From Candidatus Kapaibacterium sp. (GTDB taxonomy: Bacteria; Bacteroidota; Ignavibacteria; Kapaibacteriales; Kapaibacteriaceae): a DNA stretch of 46,659 bases. Shown in pieces: positions 24,984-35,729 of this stretch (position 1 is its first letter; each line of letters starts with the position of its first letter). A program made the translations under genes and the position numbers. The notes under the pieces are model-generated. The model was not told the DNA's origin. It saw only the letters and a program-made list of their open reading frames with translations, and ran no database searches. The stretch spans positions 1-46,659 of the forward strand of contig JALHPC010000021.1 of the NCBI GenBank assembly GCA_022842685.1, written 5' to 3'.

Positions 24984-26777
24984 ATGCCCACGATAATGCG
25001 CATGACGCTGGTTGCCATTGTTACGTCGGTACTTGTGTGCGACGTTTGGCACCGCCATCTTCTTCCGGCGGTTGGCCTAGAGTGTCTTGCGGCAGTTGCC
25101 GTCGTTCTTGCTGTTGCTGGCCGACGATTACGGTCGGCTCCGATGTTTGCGTCGCTTGCCCTTGGCTTAGCCACGGCCGTTGTGGCTATCGATCGACTTC
25201 CATGCCAGCGATGGGAAACGATGCTACCTGTGCCTAGCCGGATTGAGGGCGTCGTAGAACGTGTTACGGCATTGGGCAGCACGGCTGCGAACCTCGAAGT
25301 ATGGGGATCGGTCGACATGCGCAATGCGCCGCCAACGCGCCCCCTGCGGATACGCATAACCGTTACGGGTCGAAATGTATCGGTGCCCCTTCCTCGACCG
25401 GGAGAACGGATCGTGGTGATGGGGACCGTTCGTAGTCCCGAGGCACAGAAGCTGTCAGGCAGTTTCGTTGAACGATCGTACGCTCTTACGAGGGGGGTGA
25501 CCTGGTTTGCCGAGGCGCGCCAAACGATGGTGGCAATCGTCGACGACGCCGGAACGTTCGATGAATGGCTGCAACGACATCGAGCGTGGCTGAATGACCA
25601 CGTTCGTAGAACCTATCCAGACGATGTGGGGCCGATTGTGGCGGGGCTCATCAGTGGTGAGAAAACCGACATGACGGTACACGACCGTGAAGCATTCGTG
25701 CGTGCTGGAACAGCTCACGTTCTAAGCGTAAGTGGCTTACACGTTGGTATGGTAGCAGGAATCTGTGTGGTACTATTTACGTGGTGCGGAAGCGCATGTA
25801 GACTGTTGCTTGTGAGCCTATGTGTGTGGACCTTTGTGGTGTTTACCGGGGGCAATCCACCGGCGGTGAGGGCGGGAATCGTAGTGCTAATTGCCATGGT
25901 TGGGACTACTATCGAGCGGCCTGCACAGCCACTACGACTGTTAACTGTTGCAGTACTTGCCATGTGGGTGTATGATCCACTTGTGATCTACAGCGCCAGT
26001 CTGCATCTGAGTGTTGGGGCGTGTCTTGGACTTATCCTCGTAACGCCACGTGTGAAGTCATGGCTTGAGCAGATGTTGTGGAGCGATAGGGCCATCGTCC
26101 GGTCGTTGGTACGGTCCATCTCAGTGTCTGCTGGTGCAAGCACGGGCGTACTCTTTCCGGCGGCATGGCAGTTAGGCAGTATCAGTTTTTTGTCAATCAT
26201 CACCAACGTCATTGTTGTGCCGATGTTCAGTGCAGCAATGATGTTGGCCGCTGCCGCTAGTGCAATGCACACGGTGAGTGCCGACGGTGCCCAGGCAATA
26301 GCAAATGTTGTGGTTCTGTGTGTTCGCCTTGGCGTGTTCGTTACGCACGCCATGGCGCGATGCGAGCCTGCCATGCCTGGACATGTCGTTGCCGTTGCCG
26401 TACTCATCATTGCTGGAACCCTGTGGGTAATCGCCACGACAACGGGGCGGCATGCCATGATGCGGCTAGCATGCGTTGTACTAGCGGTTTGGCTAGCAAT
26501 GGGCCTGCCTAAGCAGGAACGGCCGCCGTCTCAAGTATTGCGTCGATATGGCATGGCGATTACCATCAGGCGCTATCCTCGGTTTACCACAGTCTTCCTC
26601 GAAGGTCGAAACCAGTTTTACCGAGATGTCTCGCTCGTTGCCTGGCTGGAATCCGAGCCAGTAATGCTCATCGTGTCGGAGCGGGGGCGCTCCGCTAGCC
26701 ACATCGTTGATGCTCTGGAACGCCGTCGCAGAATCGTTCGAACCGCCTATCTTGCCGACCGATGGAACGCACGGTGA
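24984..26777 (+). CDS. comEC: ComEC/Rec2-family DNA-uptake membrane protein without metallo-beta-lactamase domain
   Basis: A 597-aa polytopic membrane protein. An N-terminal DUF4131-like region (about 1-170, with an OB-like segment around PLPRPGERIVVMGTVRSPEAQKLSGSFVE) is followed by the Competence domain: GLISGEKTDMTVHDREAFVRAGTAH is split across its start, then VLSVSGLHVG and the GGNPPAVRAGI motif. Family members form the inner-membrane channel for single-stranded DNA in transformation. The C-terminal metallo-beta-lactamase domain of long ComEC forms is absent; only about 80 residues follow the last helices. The last 16 nt overlap pgeF. Confidence 0.88.
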   Translation: MPTIMRMTLVAIVTSVLVCDVWHRHLLPAVGLECLAAVAVVLAVAGRRLRSAPMFASLALGLATAVVAIDRLPCQRWETMLPVPSRIEGVVERVTALGSTAANLEVWGSVDMRNAPPTRPLRIRITVTGRNVSVPLPRPGERIVVMGTVRSPEAQKLSGSFVERSYALTRGVTWFAEARQTMVAIVDDAGTFDEWLQRHRAWLNDHVRRTYPDDVGPIVAGLISGEKTDMTVHDREAFVRAGTAHVLSVSGLHVGMVAGICVVLFTWCGSACRLLLVSLCVWTFVVFTGGNPPAVRAGIVVLIAMVGTTIERPAQPLRLLTVAVLAMWVYDPLVIYSASLHLSVGACLGLILVTPRVKSWLEQMLWSDRAIVRSLVRSISVSAGASTGVLFPAAWQLGSISFLSIITNVIVVPMFSAAMMLAAAASAMHTVSADGAQAIANVVVLCVRLGVFVTHAMARCEPAMPGHVVAVAVLIIAGTLWVIATTTGRHAMMRLACVVLAVWLAMGLPKQERPPSQVLRRYGMAITIRRYPRFTTVFLEGRNQFYRDVSLVAWLESEPVMLIVSERGRSASHIVDALERRRRIVRTAYLADRWNAR

Positions 26778-27544
26778 ATCTCTGGACTCCTTTCGAACAC
26801 ACGCCATGCCTCGGTAGCGGAGCCATAGCTGGCATAAGCATCTGCAGTCCAGATCAAACCGAAGGGCCGTACCCTTCTTTTGGCAATGAAGCTCAACACG
26901 GTCCTCACGTTGTTGCTCGCAGTGTGGACGCTCTTGCTTCCCATCTTCATATCGACAAGGGGGCACTGAAGACCGTACGGCAGGTCCACGGCAAGGCAGT
27001 GTTGTGCCTGCGTCGGGGTGACAACCGAGATACACGAAGTGTCGAGGCCGATGCGATCGTGAGCGACAATCCGCACGATGTGCTCGGCATCAAGGTTGCC
27101 GACTGCTGCGCAATTCTGATGGTGGACGTCGATCGCCGAGTTGTTGCTGCCTGCCACAGTGGTTGGCGAGGTACTGCCTTAGGTATAGCCGTTGCCACGA
27201 TCGAAGCCATGGAGAAGGTGTATGGTGTACAGCGCAATCACGTGCGTGCATGGCTATCGCCGTGTGCCAGTGGCCTACGCTACCGCGTTGGCGACGACGT
27301 TGCGAAGCTCTTCCCTCGCTCGTCGGTGCCCCTTACCGATGGGGGATGGTTGTACGACAATGCGGCAGAGATCCGGCTTCAGCTACGAGAGGCGGGCGTG
27401 GAACGCGTTACCGTCGACGGCCGATGTACCATCGACGATTCGCGATTTCACTCGTATCGGCGTGAGGGTGCCCAGGCAGGACGAACGTTGGCCTTTATCA
27501 AGCTTGCCAAGGACGGGGAACCTACTGGCACGGAACTTGTTTAG
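26762..27544 (+). CDS. pgeF: PgeF/YfiH-family copper polyphenol oxidase / purine nucleoside phosphorylase
   Basis: A 260-aa laccase-domain protein. The family metal-site motifs are present: RQVHGKAV (His), KVADCCAILM (Asp-Cys) and CHSGWRGTA (His). Members have been described as peptidoglycan-editing factors that remove wrongly incorporated serine, and as purine nucleoside phosphorylases, so the exact activity here is open. Cytoplasmic, no signal peptide. The ATG at 26762 lies 16 nt inside comEC in another frame, implying coupled translation. Confidence 0.9.
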   Translation: MERTVNLWTPFEHTPCLGSGAIAGISICSPDQTEGPYPSFGNEAQHGPHVVARSVDALASHLHIDKGALKTVRQVHGKAVLCLRRGDNRDTRSVEADAIVSDNPHDVLGIKVADCCAILMVDVDRRVVAACHSGWRGTALGIAVATIEAMEKVYGVQRNHVRAWLSPCASGLRYRVGDDVAKLFPRSSVPLTDGGWLYDNAAEIRLQLREAGVERVTVDGRCTIDDSRFHSYRREGAQAGRTLAFIKLAKDGEPTGTELV

Positions 27545-27561
27545 GTGACCCGCCTTACGCG

Positions 27562-27596
27562 TTGAAAAAACCGTAGGTTTGTAGTCTTGTAGGTTA
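27562..27596 (+). promoter_or_regulatory. kgd promoter region with tandem 8-nt repeat
   Basis: TTG at 27562-27564 is followed after 17 nt by TAGTCTTG (27582-27589). A perfect TAnnTTTG copy, TAGGTTTG, lies at 27574-27581. The overlap arises from three tandem 8-nt units, GTAGGTTT, GTAGTCTT and GTAGGTTA at 27573-27596. Either -7 copy would start the transcript 20-30 nt before the kgd ATG. Confidence 0.45.
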
Positions 27597-27615
27597 TCCT
27601 AGGAACTTTTCGACC

Positions 27616-30600
27616 ATGATGTCGATGAATAGCGCGTACGTCGATGAACTGTATTTCGACTATCTACGCGACCCCGATTCGGTTGCGCCTGAATGGCGGG
27701 CCTATTTTTCAACGTACACCCCAGAGTCGATGAGCGGCGAGCGGAGGTCGGCGGTGGCAGATGGGCGCATTGCTGCGCCCCCTAGAAATGGGGATGCACC
27801 GGTTGCCACGGCGTCGGCGGACGTTCCACGTCCTGCTTCGGCACCAACGCCGATCGTACCGTTGCCTAGTGGCACAACGTCGACAGACAAGGTGCCTGCT
27901 CTTGGTGCCGGTGACGAGCTGATTCCGCTGAGTTCGATTGGGGGACGCATTGCCGAAAACATGGAGGCGTCGTTAGCAGTCCCGACGGCGACGTCGGTAC
28001 GGTCAGTGCCCGTAAAGGCACTCGAAGAGAACCGCCGCCTTTTGAACGTAGCCTTGTCTCGTCAGCGGAAACCAAAGCTCAGCTTTACGCATATCTTAGC
28101 GTGGGCAATCGTCAAGGCCATCGAACGCGTTCCAAACATGAAGAACTCGTACGGCGTGCAGAACGGTGTGCAAGTGAAGGTACAGCGCGGCGGAGTAAAC
28201 CTTGGCCTTGCAGTTGACACGACGCGCAAGGATGGCTCGCGAATCCTGCTCGTGCCTAGCATCAAGAATGCTCAGGCGATGTCGTTCAAAGAGTTCGTCG
28301 TGGCATACGACGCATTGATTGCCAAGGCGCGCACAAACAAGCTTACGCCCGAAGACCTTACTGGCGCCAACGTAACGCTTACGAATCCTGGCATGATTGG
28401 CACTGTAATGTCGGTGCCTCGCCTTATGGATGGCCAAGGGACGATCATCGCAGCGGGCTCTATCGAGTATCCCGCTGAGTTCCAAGCAATGATGCCCGAC
28501 GTGTTGGCAACGCTTGCCATCAGCAAGACCGTCACCATTACGTCGACATACGACCACCGTGTAATCCAGGGGGCTGAATCGGGTGAGTTCTTGCAGTACA
28601 TGCATCAACTCCTGATTGGCGAGCATCGGTTCTATGATCAGTTGTTTGCCGCGTTCGATATACCATTCGAGCCAATTCGATGGACCGTTGACAAGGGGAG
28701 CAATCCGTTTCTTCCCGCAGACCAGCCTGAGATTATTGACAAAGAAGGCCGCGTTGTTCAGATGATCAACGCTTTTCGCGTACGTGGTCACGTTAAGGCC
28801 GATATCAATCCGTTAGGGCTCGAGGCCTATTATTATCCAGAGCTTGACCCGGCGCATTACGACTTCACGATTTGGGATCTTGATCGCGAGTTCGACACCG
28901 GAGGGTTGGGAGGCGTAAAGCGTGCCACCTTGCGTGACATCATCGACATGCTCCGAGACACGTACTGCGACCAGATTGGTATCGAGTACATGCACATCCA
29001 GCATCCGCATAAGAAGAACTGGATACAGCGATACGTTGAAAGCTCGCAACTCAAGGTTACGCATACGCCCGAAAAGAAGCTTGAGATCTTTCGCAAACTC
29101 ACCAAGGCCGAATTGCTCGAGAACTTCCTTCAGACGAAGTTTCTTGGCGCTAAGCGGTTTTCGCTTGAAGGCGGTGAAAGCGCACTGATTGTCCTGGATA
29201 GTTTCCTCGAGAGTTCGGCACGAGCTGGCCTTAGTGGAGTTGTACTGGGAATGGCGCACCGTGGTCGCGTGAACGTGCTCGCCAACATGATGGGTAAGCC
29301 ACTCGAGAAGATCTTCAATGAGTTTGAAGGTATCCTTGACCCCGAGACATTCCAGGGTTCTGGCGACGTCAAATATCACCTAGGTGCAAAGGGTACCTAC
29401 GTGGCTGCCGATCAGTCACAGGTTCACATGGTTCTTGCCCCCAATCCAAGCCACCTCGAGGCCGTAAACCCCATCGTCGAAGGCATAGCTCGTGCACTCG
29501 ACGATGAGATAGGAGATGAAACGTACAGCCAAGTTCTCCCCGTGCTGATTCACGGCGATGCGGCCTTTGCTGGCCAGGGCGTTGTGGCTGAAACACTCAA
29601 CCTAGCTCGCCTAAGTGGTTATCGCACCGGTGGTACACTTCACATTATCATCAACAATCAAATCGGGTTTACCACTTCACCCGAAGATTCTCGGTCGACA
29701 TACTACGCTACAGGTATCGCCAAGATGTTGCAGATACCAATCCTGCACGTAAACGGGGACGATCCAGAGGCCTGTCGTGCTGCCGCTCAGTTCGCCTTCG
29801 AGTACCGCGCGATGTTCCACGACGACGTTGTGATTGACATGTACTGTTACCGCAAGTACGGACACAACGAGCAAGACGATCCTACTGCAACCCAGCCCCT
29901 TCTATACAAGAAGATTCGCAATATGGTGCCGGTTAGAAAGCAGTATGGCGAGCGCCTTCTGGCCGAAAAGGTCGTTGCGCCGGACCAAATCGAGTCGATC
30001 GTTGCCGAAGAACAGACGATTCTTAACCACGCTTTCGACTCGCGTGGTAATCAGGGGCAGCCAGTGTTCGTTCCACGACCACAGCTTGATTACAACATGT
30101 TTGATCCGGTTTCCACGGGAGTGGAACGGTCGACGCTCGATGAGCTCTCGGCGGTGCTGCTCTCTACACCTGATGGCTTTAACATTCATCCCAAGGTAAA
30201 ATCCGAAGTCGACAAGCGCGCTAAACAACTAGCCGAAGGAACTGTGCAGTGGGGCATGGCCGAAGCACTTGCATTTGCGTCGCTTCTACGTGAAAACCAC
30301 ACTGTTCGCATCACAGGTCAGGATACCGGCCGTGGCACGTTCAATCACCGACAGGCGGTTCACACCGACATCGTGAACGAACGCGAACACATCCCAATGC
30401 ATCACCTTACTGGTACTACCAACAAACTGCACATTTACGATAGTCCACTATCTGAGTACGCCGTCTTGGGGTACGAGTATGGCTATTCGACAGTAGCGAA
30501 AAATGGTATTACGATTTGGGAAGCCCAGTTTGGCGACTTTGCTAACGGTGGACAAATCATCATCGACCAGTTTATTTCTAGCGCTGAAGAGAAGTGGGGA

Positions 30601-31272
30601 CAACGCTCAAACGTCACGCTACTTCTACCCCATGGTTACGATGGTCAAGGACCAGAACACTCCAGTGCTCGACTTGAACGATTCCTGCAGTTGTGCGCCG
30701 AAGACAACATGATCGTGTGCAACTTCACGTCACCGGCCAACTACTTCCACGCCATTCGCCGCCAGGTGAAGGCTGTGTGGCGTAAACCACTTGTCGTAAT
30801 GACTCCGAAGGGTTACCTTCGAACGTTTACTTCTACCGTGGATGAGCTCGTTCATGGCCATTACCAGGAAATCATCGACGATGCCTCGATCGTTGATCCT
30901 CTAACCATCGAGCGCGTGGTTATTACCACGGGCAAGGTGCATAACGAGCTAGCGAAACGTAAGGCTGAACTCAACGCTTCGGGTGTCGCACTCGTACGAC
31001 TCGAGCAGATATATCCGTTCAACGAGTCGCTCATGCGGTCAATCCTTGACCGCTACTCGCGAGCAACCGACGTGGTATGGTGTCAAGAAGAACCAAGGAA
31101 TATGGGGGCCTGGTTCTTTGTACAGCCTGTCCTTTCCGATCTTCTTCGCATGGGGCAACGCCTACACTATGTGGGACGCAACGCGGCGGCAAGCCCTGCA
31201 ACAGGGTCGGCACGCCTACATGAACAAGAACAGACCACGCTACTCAATGCTGCATTCTCTGTTCTACGATAG
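27616..31272 (+). CDS. kgd: Multifunctional 2-oxoglutarate dehydrogenase E1 / decarboxylase with fused E2 catalytic domain (Kgd type)
   Basis: A 1218-aa fusion in the order known from actinobacterial KGD. The N-terminal E1-type docking helix (NSAYVDELYFDYLRDP, residues 5-20) is followed by an Ala/Pro/Thr-rich linker to about 105. An acyltransferase (E2) catalytic domain (about 106-345) has the TYDHRVIQGAESG active site (His314). The thiamine-diphosphate E1 domain then runs to the end (HRGRVNVLANM, HLGAKGTY, GDAAFAGQGVVAET with NNQIGF). There is no lipoyl domain, so a lipoylated E2 from another complex is probably needed. It acts in the TCA cycle. All catalytic motifs look intact. Single gene, own promoter. 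Confidence 0.94.
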   Translation: MMSMNSAYVDELYFDYLRDPDSVAPEWRAYFSTYTPESMSGERRSAVADGRIAAPPRNGDAPVATASADVPRPASAPTPIVPLPSGTTSTDKVPALGAGDELIPLSSIGGRIAENMEASLAVPTATSVRSVPVKALEENRRLLNVALSRQRKPKLSFTHILAWAIVKAIERVPNMKNSYGVQNGVQVKVQRGGVNLGLAVDTTRKDGSRILLVPSIKNAQAMSFKEFVVAYDALIAKARTNKLTPEDLTGANVTLTNPGMIGTVMSVPRLMDGQGTIIAAGSIEYPAEFQAMMPDVLATLAISKTVTITSTYDHRVIQGAESGEFLQYMHQLLIGEHRFYDQLFAAFDIPFEPIRWTVDKGSNPFLPADQPEIIDKEGRVVQMINAFRVRGHVKADINPLGLEAYYYPELDPAHYDFTIWDLDREFDTGGLGGVKRATLRDIIDMLRDTYCDQIGIEYMHIQHPHKKNWIQRYVESSQLKVTHTPEKKLEIFRKLTKAELLENFLQTKFLGAKRFSLEGGESALIVLDSFLESSARAGLSGVVLGMAHRGRVNVLANMMGKPLEKIFNEFEGILDPETFQGSGDVKYHLGAKGTYVAADQSQVHMVLAPNPSHLEAVNPIVEGIARALDDEIGDETYSQVLPVLIHGDAAFAGQGVVAETLNLARLSGYRTGGTLHIIINNQIGFTTSPEDSRSTYYATGIAKMLQIPILHVNGDDPEACRAAAQFAFEYRAMFHDDVVIDMYCYRKYGHNEQDDPTATQPLLYKKIRNMVPVRKQYGERLLAEKVVAPDQIESIVAEEQTILNHAFDSRGNQGQPVFVPRPQLDYNMFDPVSTGVERSTLDELSAVLLSTPDGFNIHPKVKSEVDKRAKQLAEGTVQWGMAEALAFASLLRENHTVRITGQDTGRGTFNHRQAVHTDIVNEREHIPMHHLTGTTNKLHIYDSPLSEYAVLGYEYGYSTVAKNGITIWEAQFGDFANGGQIIIDQFISSAEEKWGQRSNVTLLLPHGYDGQGPEHSSARLERFLQLCAEDNMIVCNFTSPANYFHAIRRQVKAVWRKPLVVMTPKGYLRTFTSTVDELVHGHYQEIIDDASIVDPLTIERVVITTGKVHNELAKRKAELNASGVALVRLEQIYPFNESLMRSILDRYSRATDVVWCQEEPRNMGAWFFVQPVLSDLLRMGQRLHYVGRNAAASPATGSARLHEQEQTTLLNAAFSVLR

Positions 31273-31325
31273 TTAATTCTTCAGATACATTTACTAATAG
31301 TTCTAACCACAAGGATCAATCCTGC

Positions 31326-32204
31326 ATGATGAAGTTTCTCAGCATCACACTTCTACTCTCAGCACTTGTCGTTACTGGTTGCCAGCAAGGCAAACGTGAC
31401 GCTGAAGAGTTCGCCTTCCGTGCCGAGGTGTTTTTGGCACTGAACAAGCTCGACAGAGCCGAGCAAGAAGCCACCAAGGCGACAGCTGCAAACCCATCCG
31501 ATCCAGAGGCATGGTTCCAGCTTGCAGAAGTGATGGCTCGAAAGAACAACGCAGACAGTGCCATAGCGCTATACGCCAAGTCGGCTGAAGTAGAGCCGAC
31601 GTTTGTTAAGGGTCTGCTTGCATTGTCTAATGCTTACGTTGCTACTCAGAAGAGCGAGGACGCGTTGAAGGCGATTCGCCGAGTTATTGAGGTGAAGCCC
31701 GATACGTCGGTAGCCTATAATAACGAAGGTGTCATACTCACCAATTTGTCGCGGTTCGACGAAGCAGTGAAGTCGTTCACGAATGCAATCAAGAAGGACG
31801 AAAACAACGCCCAGGCACATTATAACCTTGGCAACGTTCTCGTGAAGCAGGGTAAGCAAGATGACGCGATAACGTCGTACAAGAAGGCACTTCAGCTAAA
31901 TCCGAACTTTGCCCAGGCCTACATCGATCTTGCCGCAATTAGCAATGCCAAGGGCGATCTACATGAGGCGTACAACAATCAAGGCCTTGCTTTGCTCGTT
32001 CAGAATAATGTAGCAGCAGCCATTGAGTTGTTTAAGAAGGCTGTTGAAGCGAAGCCAGACTATGCCATTGGCCATAACAATCTTGGCCATGCTTATCTGC
32101 GTATGAATGACCGCGCACGTGGAATTGACGGCCTTAAGGCAGCCGCAAAGCTTGGTTACGCCGATGCCCAGCGATTGCTTAGCCAAGAGAACATTACATG
32201 GTAA
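31326..32204 (+). CDS. Tetratricopeptide-repeat lipoprotein
   Basis: A 292-aa protein with a lipoprotein signal peptide (lipobox VTGC near residue 19) and at least six TPR units covering residues about 28-285 (for example NAQAHYNLGNVLVKQGKQDDAITSYKKALQLNP and YAIGHNNLGHAYLRMNDRARG, each split here only by the repeat boundary). It is likely a periplasmic or outer-membrane-anchored scaffold; partners are unknown. ATG codons at 31326 and 31329 are both possible. Its 3' end overlaps the convergent ppx gene by 11 nt, and a strong terminator hairpin lies 37 nt downstream. Confidence 0.85.
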   Translation: MMKFLSITLLLSALVVTGCQQGKRDAEEFAFRAEVFLALNKLDRAEQEATKATAANPSDPEAWFQLAEVMARKNNADSAIALYAKSAEVEPTFVKGLLALSNAYVATQKSEDALKAIRRVIEVKPDTSVAYNNEGVILTNLSRFDEAVKSFTNAIKKDENNAQAHYNLGNVLVKQGKQDDAITSYKKALQLNPNFAQAYIDLAAISNAKGDLHEAYNNQGLALLVQNNVAAAIELFKKAVEAKPDYAIGHNNLGHAYLRMNDRARGIDGLKAAAKLGYADAQRLLSQENITW

Positions 32205-33105
32205 ACGGCAGTCGCCGTTCTGCCATCCATTGAACAACGCCATGCCGCAGACCACGCGTACTTACCGTGATCTGCGGCATGTTCATTTTGCGCATAAGCT
32301 CTGCGAGTATTATCGAACCCGCCGGTAAGATGTCACGACGTCCAGCTGGAATAGACTGAGCAATGACGCTTGGTAACTCGCCGTGTACTAACGCATTGCA
32401 CCAATAGGTGACCCGATCTACAGAGAGTGGGTAGTTGTTGATAGATTGTTCATCATAGCGATGAAGCCCTTGGTCGAGCATGCTTAGCGCTACAGGTGTG
32501 CCGGCAACACCGTACCACTGCAAGCCGTCCACCTGCGGGAGCAGTGTGTCAACATTGACGGTACCATAAGGTTGTGTTCCGGCCTTCCAAGCTTCAGTAA
32601 GACGCACAGCACCCTGGTCGAGACTTAGGCGCTCGTTGATGTTGCCGCCTGATGGCCACACCAACTCAGTCGAGCCACCGCCGATGTCGATGATACCGGC
32701 CGGCACGTTCGTACCAATAACACCGGAATAGGTTATGTCGGCTTCACGTAGTCCGTCAATAACATAGAGCGGTATGTTTCCAAGGGCCTTCGACAGTTGT
32801 TGCTGCACCTCGGCTCTGTTGACAGCATTACGTAGCGCAGCCGTTGCAACTGCAACGGAAGCTGATACCGAAGCCCCATTGATGATAGAGCGATAATGCT
32901 CCAATGTCTCAAGAGTTCGTCTCACAGCAGAAGGGCGGATGTATCCATCTAGATAAACACCTTCACCAAGTCGAGGAATGGCGTGTTCGTCGGCAACAAT
33001 GGTGTCCACAACACCATGCAAAACATCGGCGATGACGAGCAGTGCGGTGTTGGTGCCGATGTCTATTGCGGCAAAACGCGTGGGAGTTGTAGATTCGAAC
33101 AACAT
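32194..33105 (-). CDS. Ppx/GppA-family exopolyphosphatase / guanosine pentaphosphatase
   Basis: A 303-aa member of the short Ppx/GppA class in the ASKHA fold. The phosphate-1 motif AAIDIGTNTALLVIAD is at the N-terminus, phosphate-2 appears as IIDIGGGSTELVW, and the closing VSTRGLRHG block is near the C-terminus. Hydrolyses polyphosphate or pppGpp; the two activities cannot be separated by sequence here. The long-form C-terminal HD domain is absent. The ATG at 33105 is used. The gene diverges from the GyrI-like gene with only 14 nt between start codons. Confidence 0.88.
   Translation of the reverse strand: MLFESTTPTRFAAIDIGTNTALLVIADVLHGVVDTIVADEHAIPRLGEGVYLDGYIRPSAVRRTLETLEHYRSIINGASVSASVAVATAALRNAVNRAEVQQQLSKALGNIPLYVIDGLREADITYSGVIGTNVPAGIIDIGGGSTELVWPSGGNINERLSLDQGAVRLTEAWKAGTQPYGTVNVDTLLPQVDGLQWYGVAGTPVALSMLDQGLHRYDEQSINNYPLSVDRVTYWCNALVHGELPSVIAQSIPAGRRDILPAGSIILAELMRKMNMPQITVSTRGLRHGVVQWMAERRLPFTM
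32241..32290 (+). terminator. Strong terminator-like hairpin for the TPR lipoprotein gene, inside the ppx coding region
   Basis: CATGCCGCAGA at 32241-32251 and TCTGCGGCATG at 32271-32281 are perfect 11-bp complements. They are extended inward by CACG/CGTG after one mismatch, leaving a loop of about 9 nt. On the plus strand TTCATTTTG follows. This is the longest inverted repeat I noticed in the window. It lies antisense to the ppx codons for MPQI and RGLRHG. Confidence 0.65.
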
Positions 33106-33109
33106 TAGT

Positions 33110-33114
33110 GAGGT
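33110..33114 (+). promoter_or_regulatory. Shine-Dalgarno site of the GyrI-like gene
   Basis: GAGGT at 33110-33114 lies 5 nt before the ATG at 33120 and supports that start, even though only 14 nt separate it from the ppx start on the other strand. Confidence 0.45.
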
Positions 33115-33119
33115 AGTAA

Positions 33120-33573
33120 ATGACAACAGACGCAACTGGCGGCCAACGCGTAACGCTGCAAGACATGCAGGTTGTGGGTGTGCGACGGACCTTTACGCAT
33201 GCAACCAGAAGTGATATACCGAAGATGTGGGGAGAGGTGCTGCCAGAGCTCTTTGCATTGACAAACAATGAACCCTGTGAGACATTTGGGATTTGTGTTG
33301 AATCACATAACGAGGGCGCGTTTGATTATTTGGTGTGCATTCCTGCTTCACGAGTAGACGCTAGCCGTTCGCATACTCTTGAGCTTCTTGATATGCCATC
33401 GGCAACCTATGCTAGATTCACGCATAGCGGCCGTGTTTCCGAGCTGCCGCCATTTATCCAATGGGCATGGAGCGCTGGCGTAGCAGATCTCGGCTGGGAG
33501 ATACGACACTCAGGATTGGGAATAGAACACTATCCCGCAAACTGGTCTCCGGAGCATGGTCCTACGTACATTC

Positions 33574-33590
<17 letters not shown>
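33120..33590 (+). CDS. GyrI-like / AraC effector-binding domain protein
   Basis: A 156-aa stand-alone GyrI-like (SOUL/AraC-binding fold) domain. It shows the two-repeat layout, with [42 protein letters not shown] and a [22 protein letters not shown] segment near the C-terminal half. Family members bind small hydrophobic molecules or inhibit gyrase. No DNA-binding domain is attached, so it is probably a cytoplasmic ligand-binding protein. The 3' end overlaps the methylmalonyl-CoA mutase gene tail-to-tail by 17 nt. Confidence 0.78.
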
Positions 33591-35721
<2,131 letters not shown>

Positions 35722-35729
35722 TGATCTAC

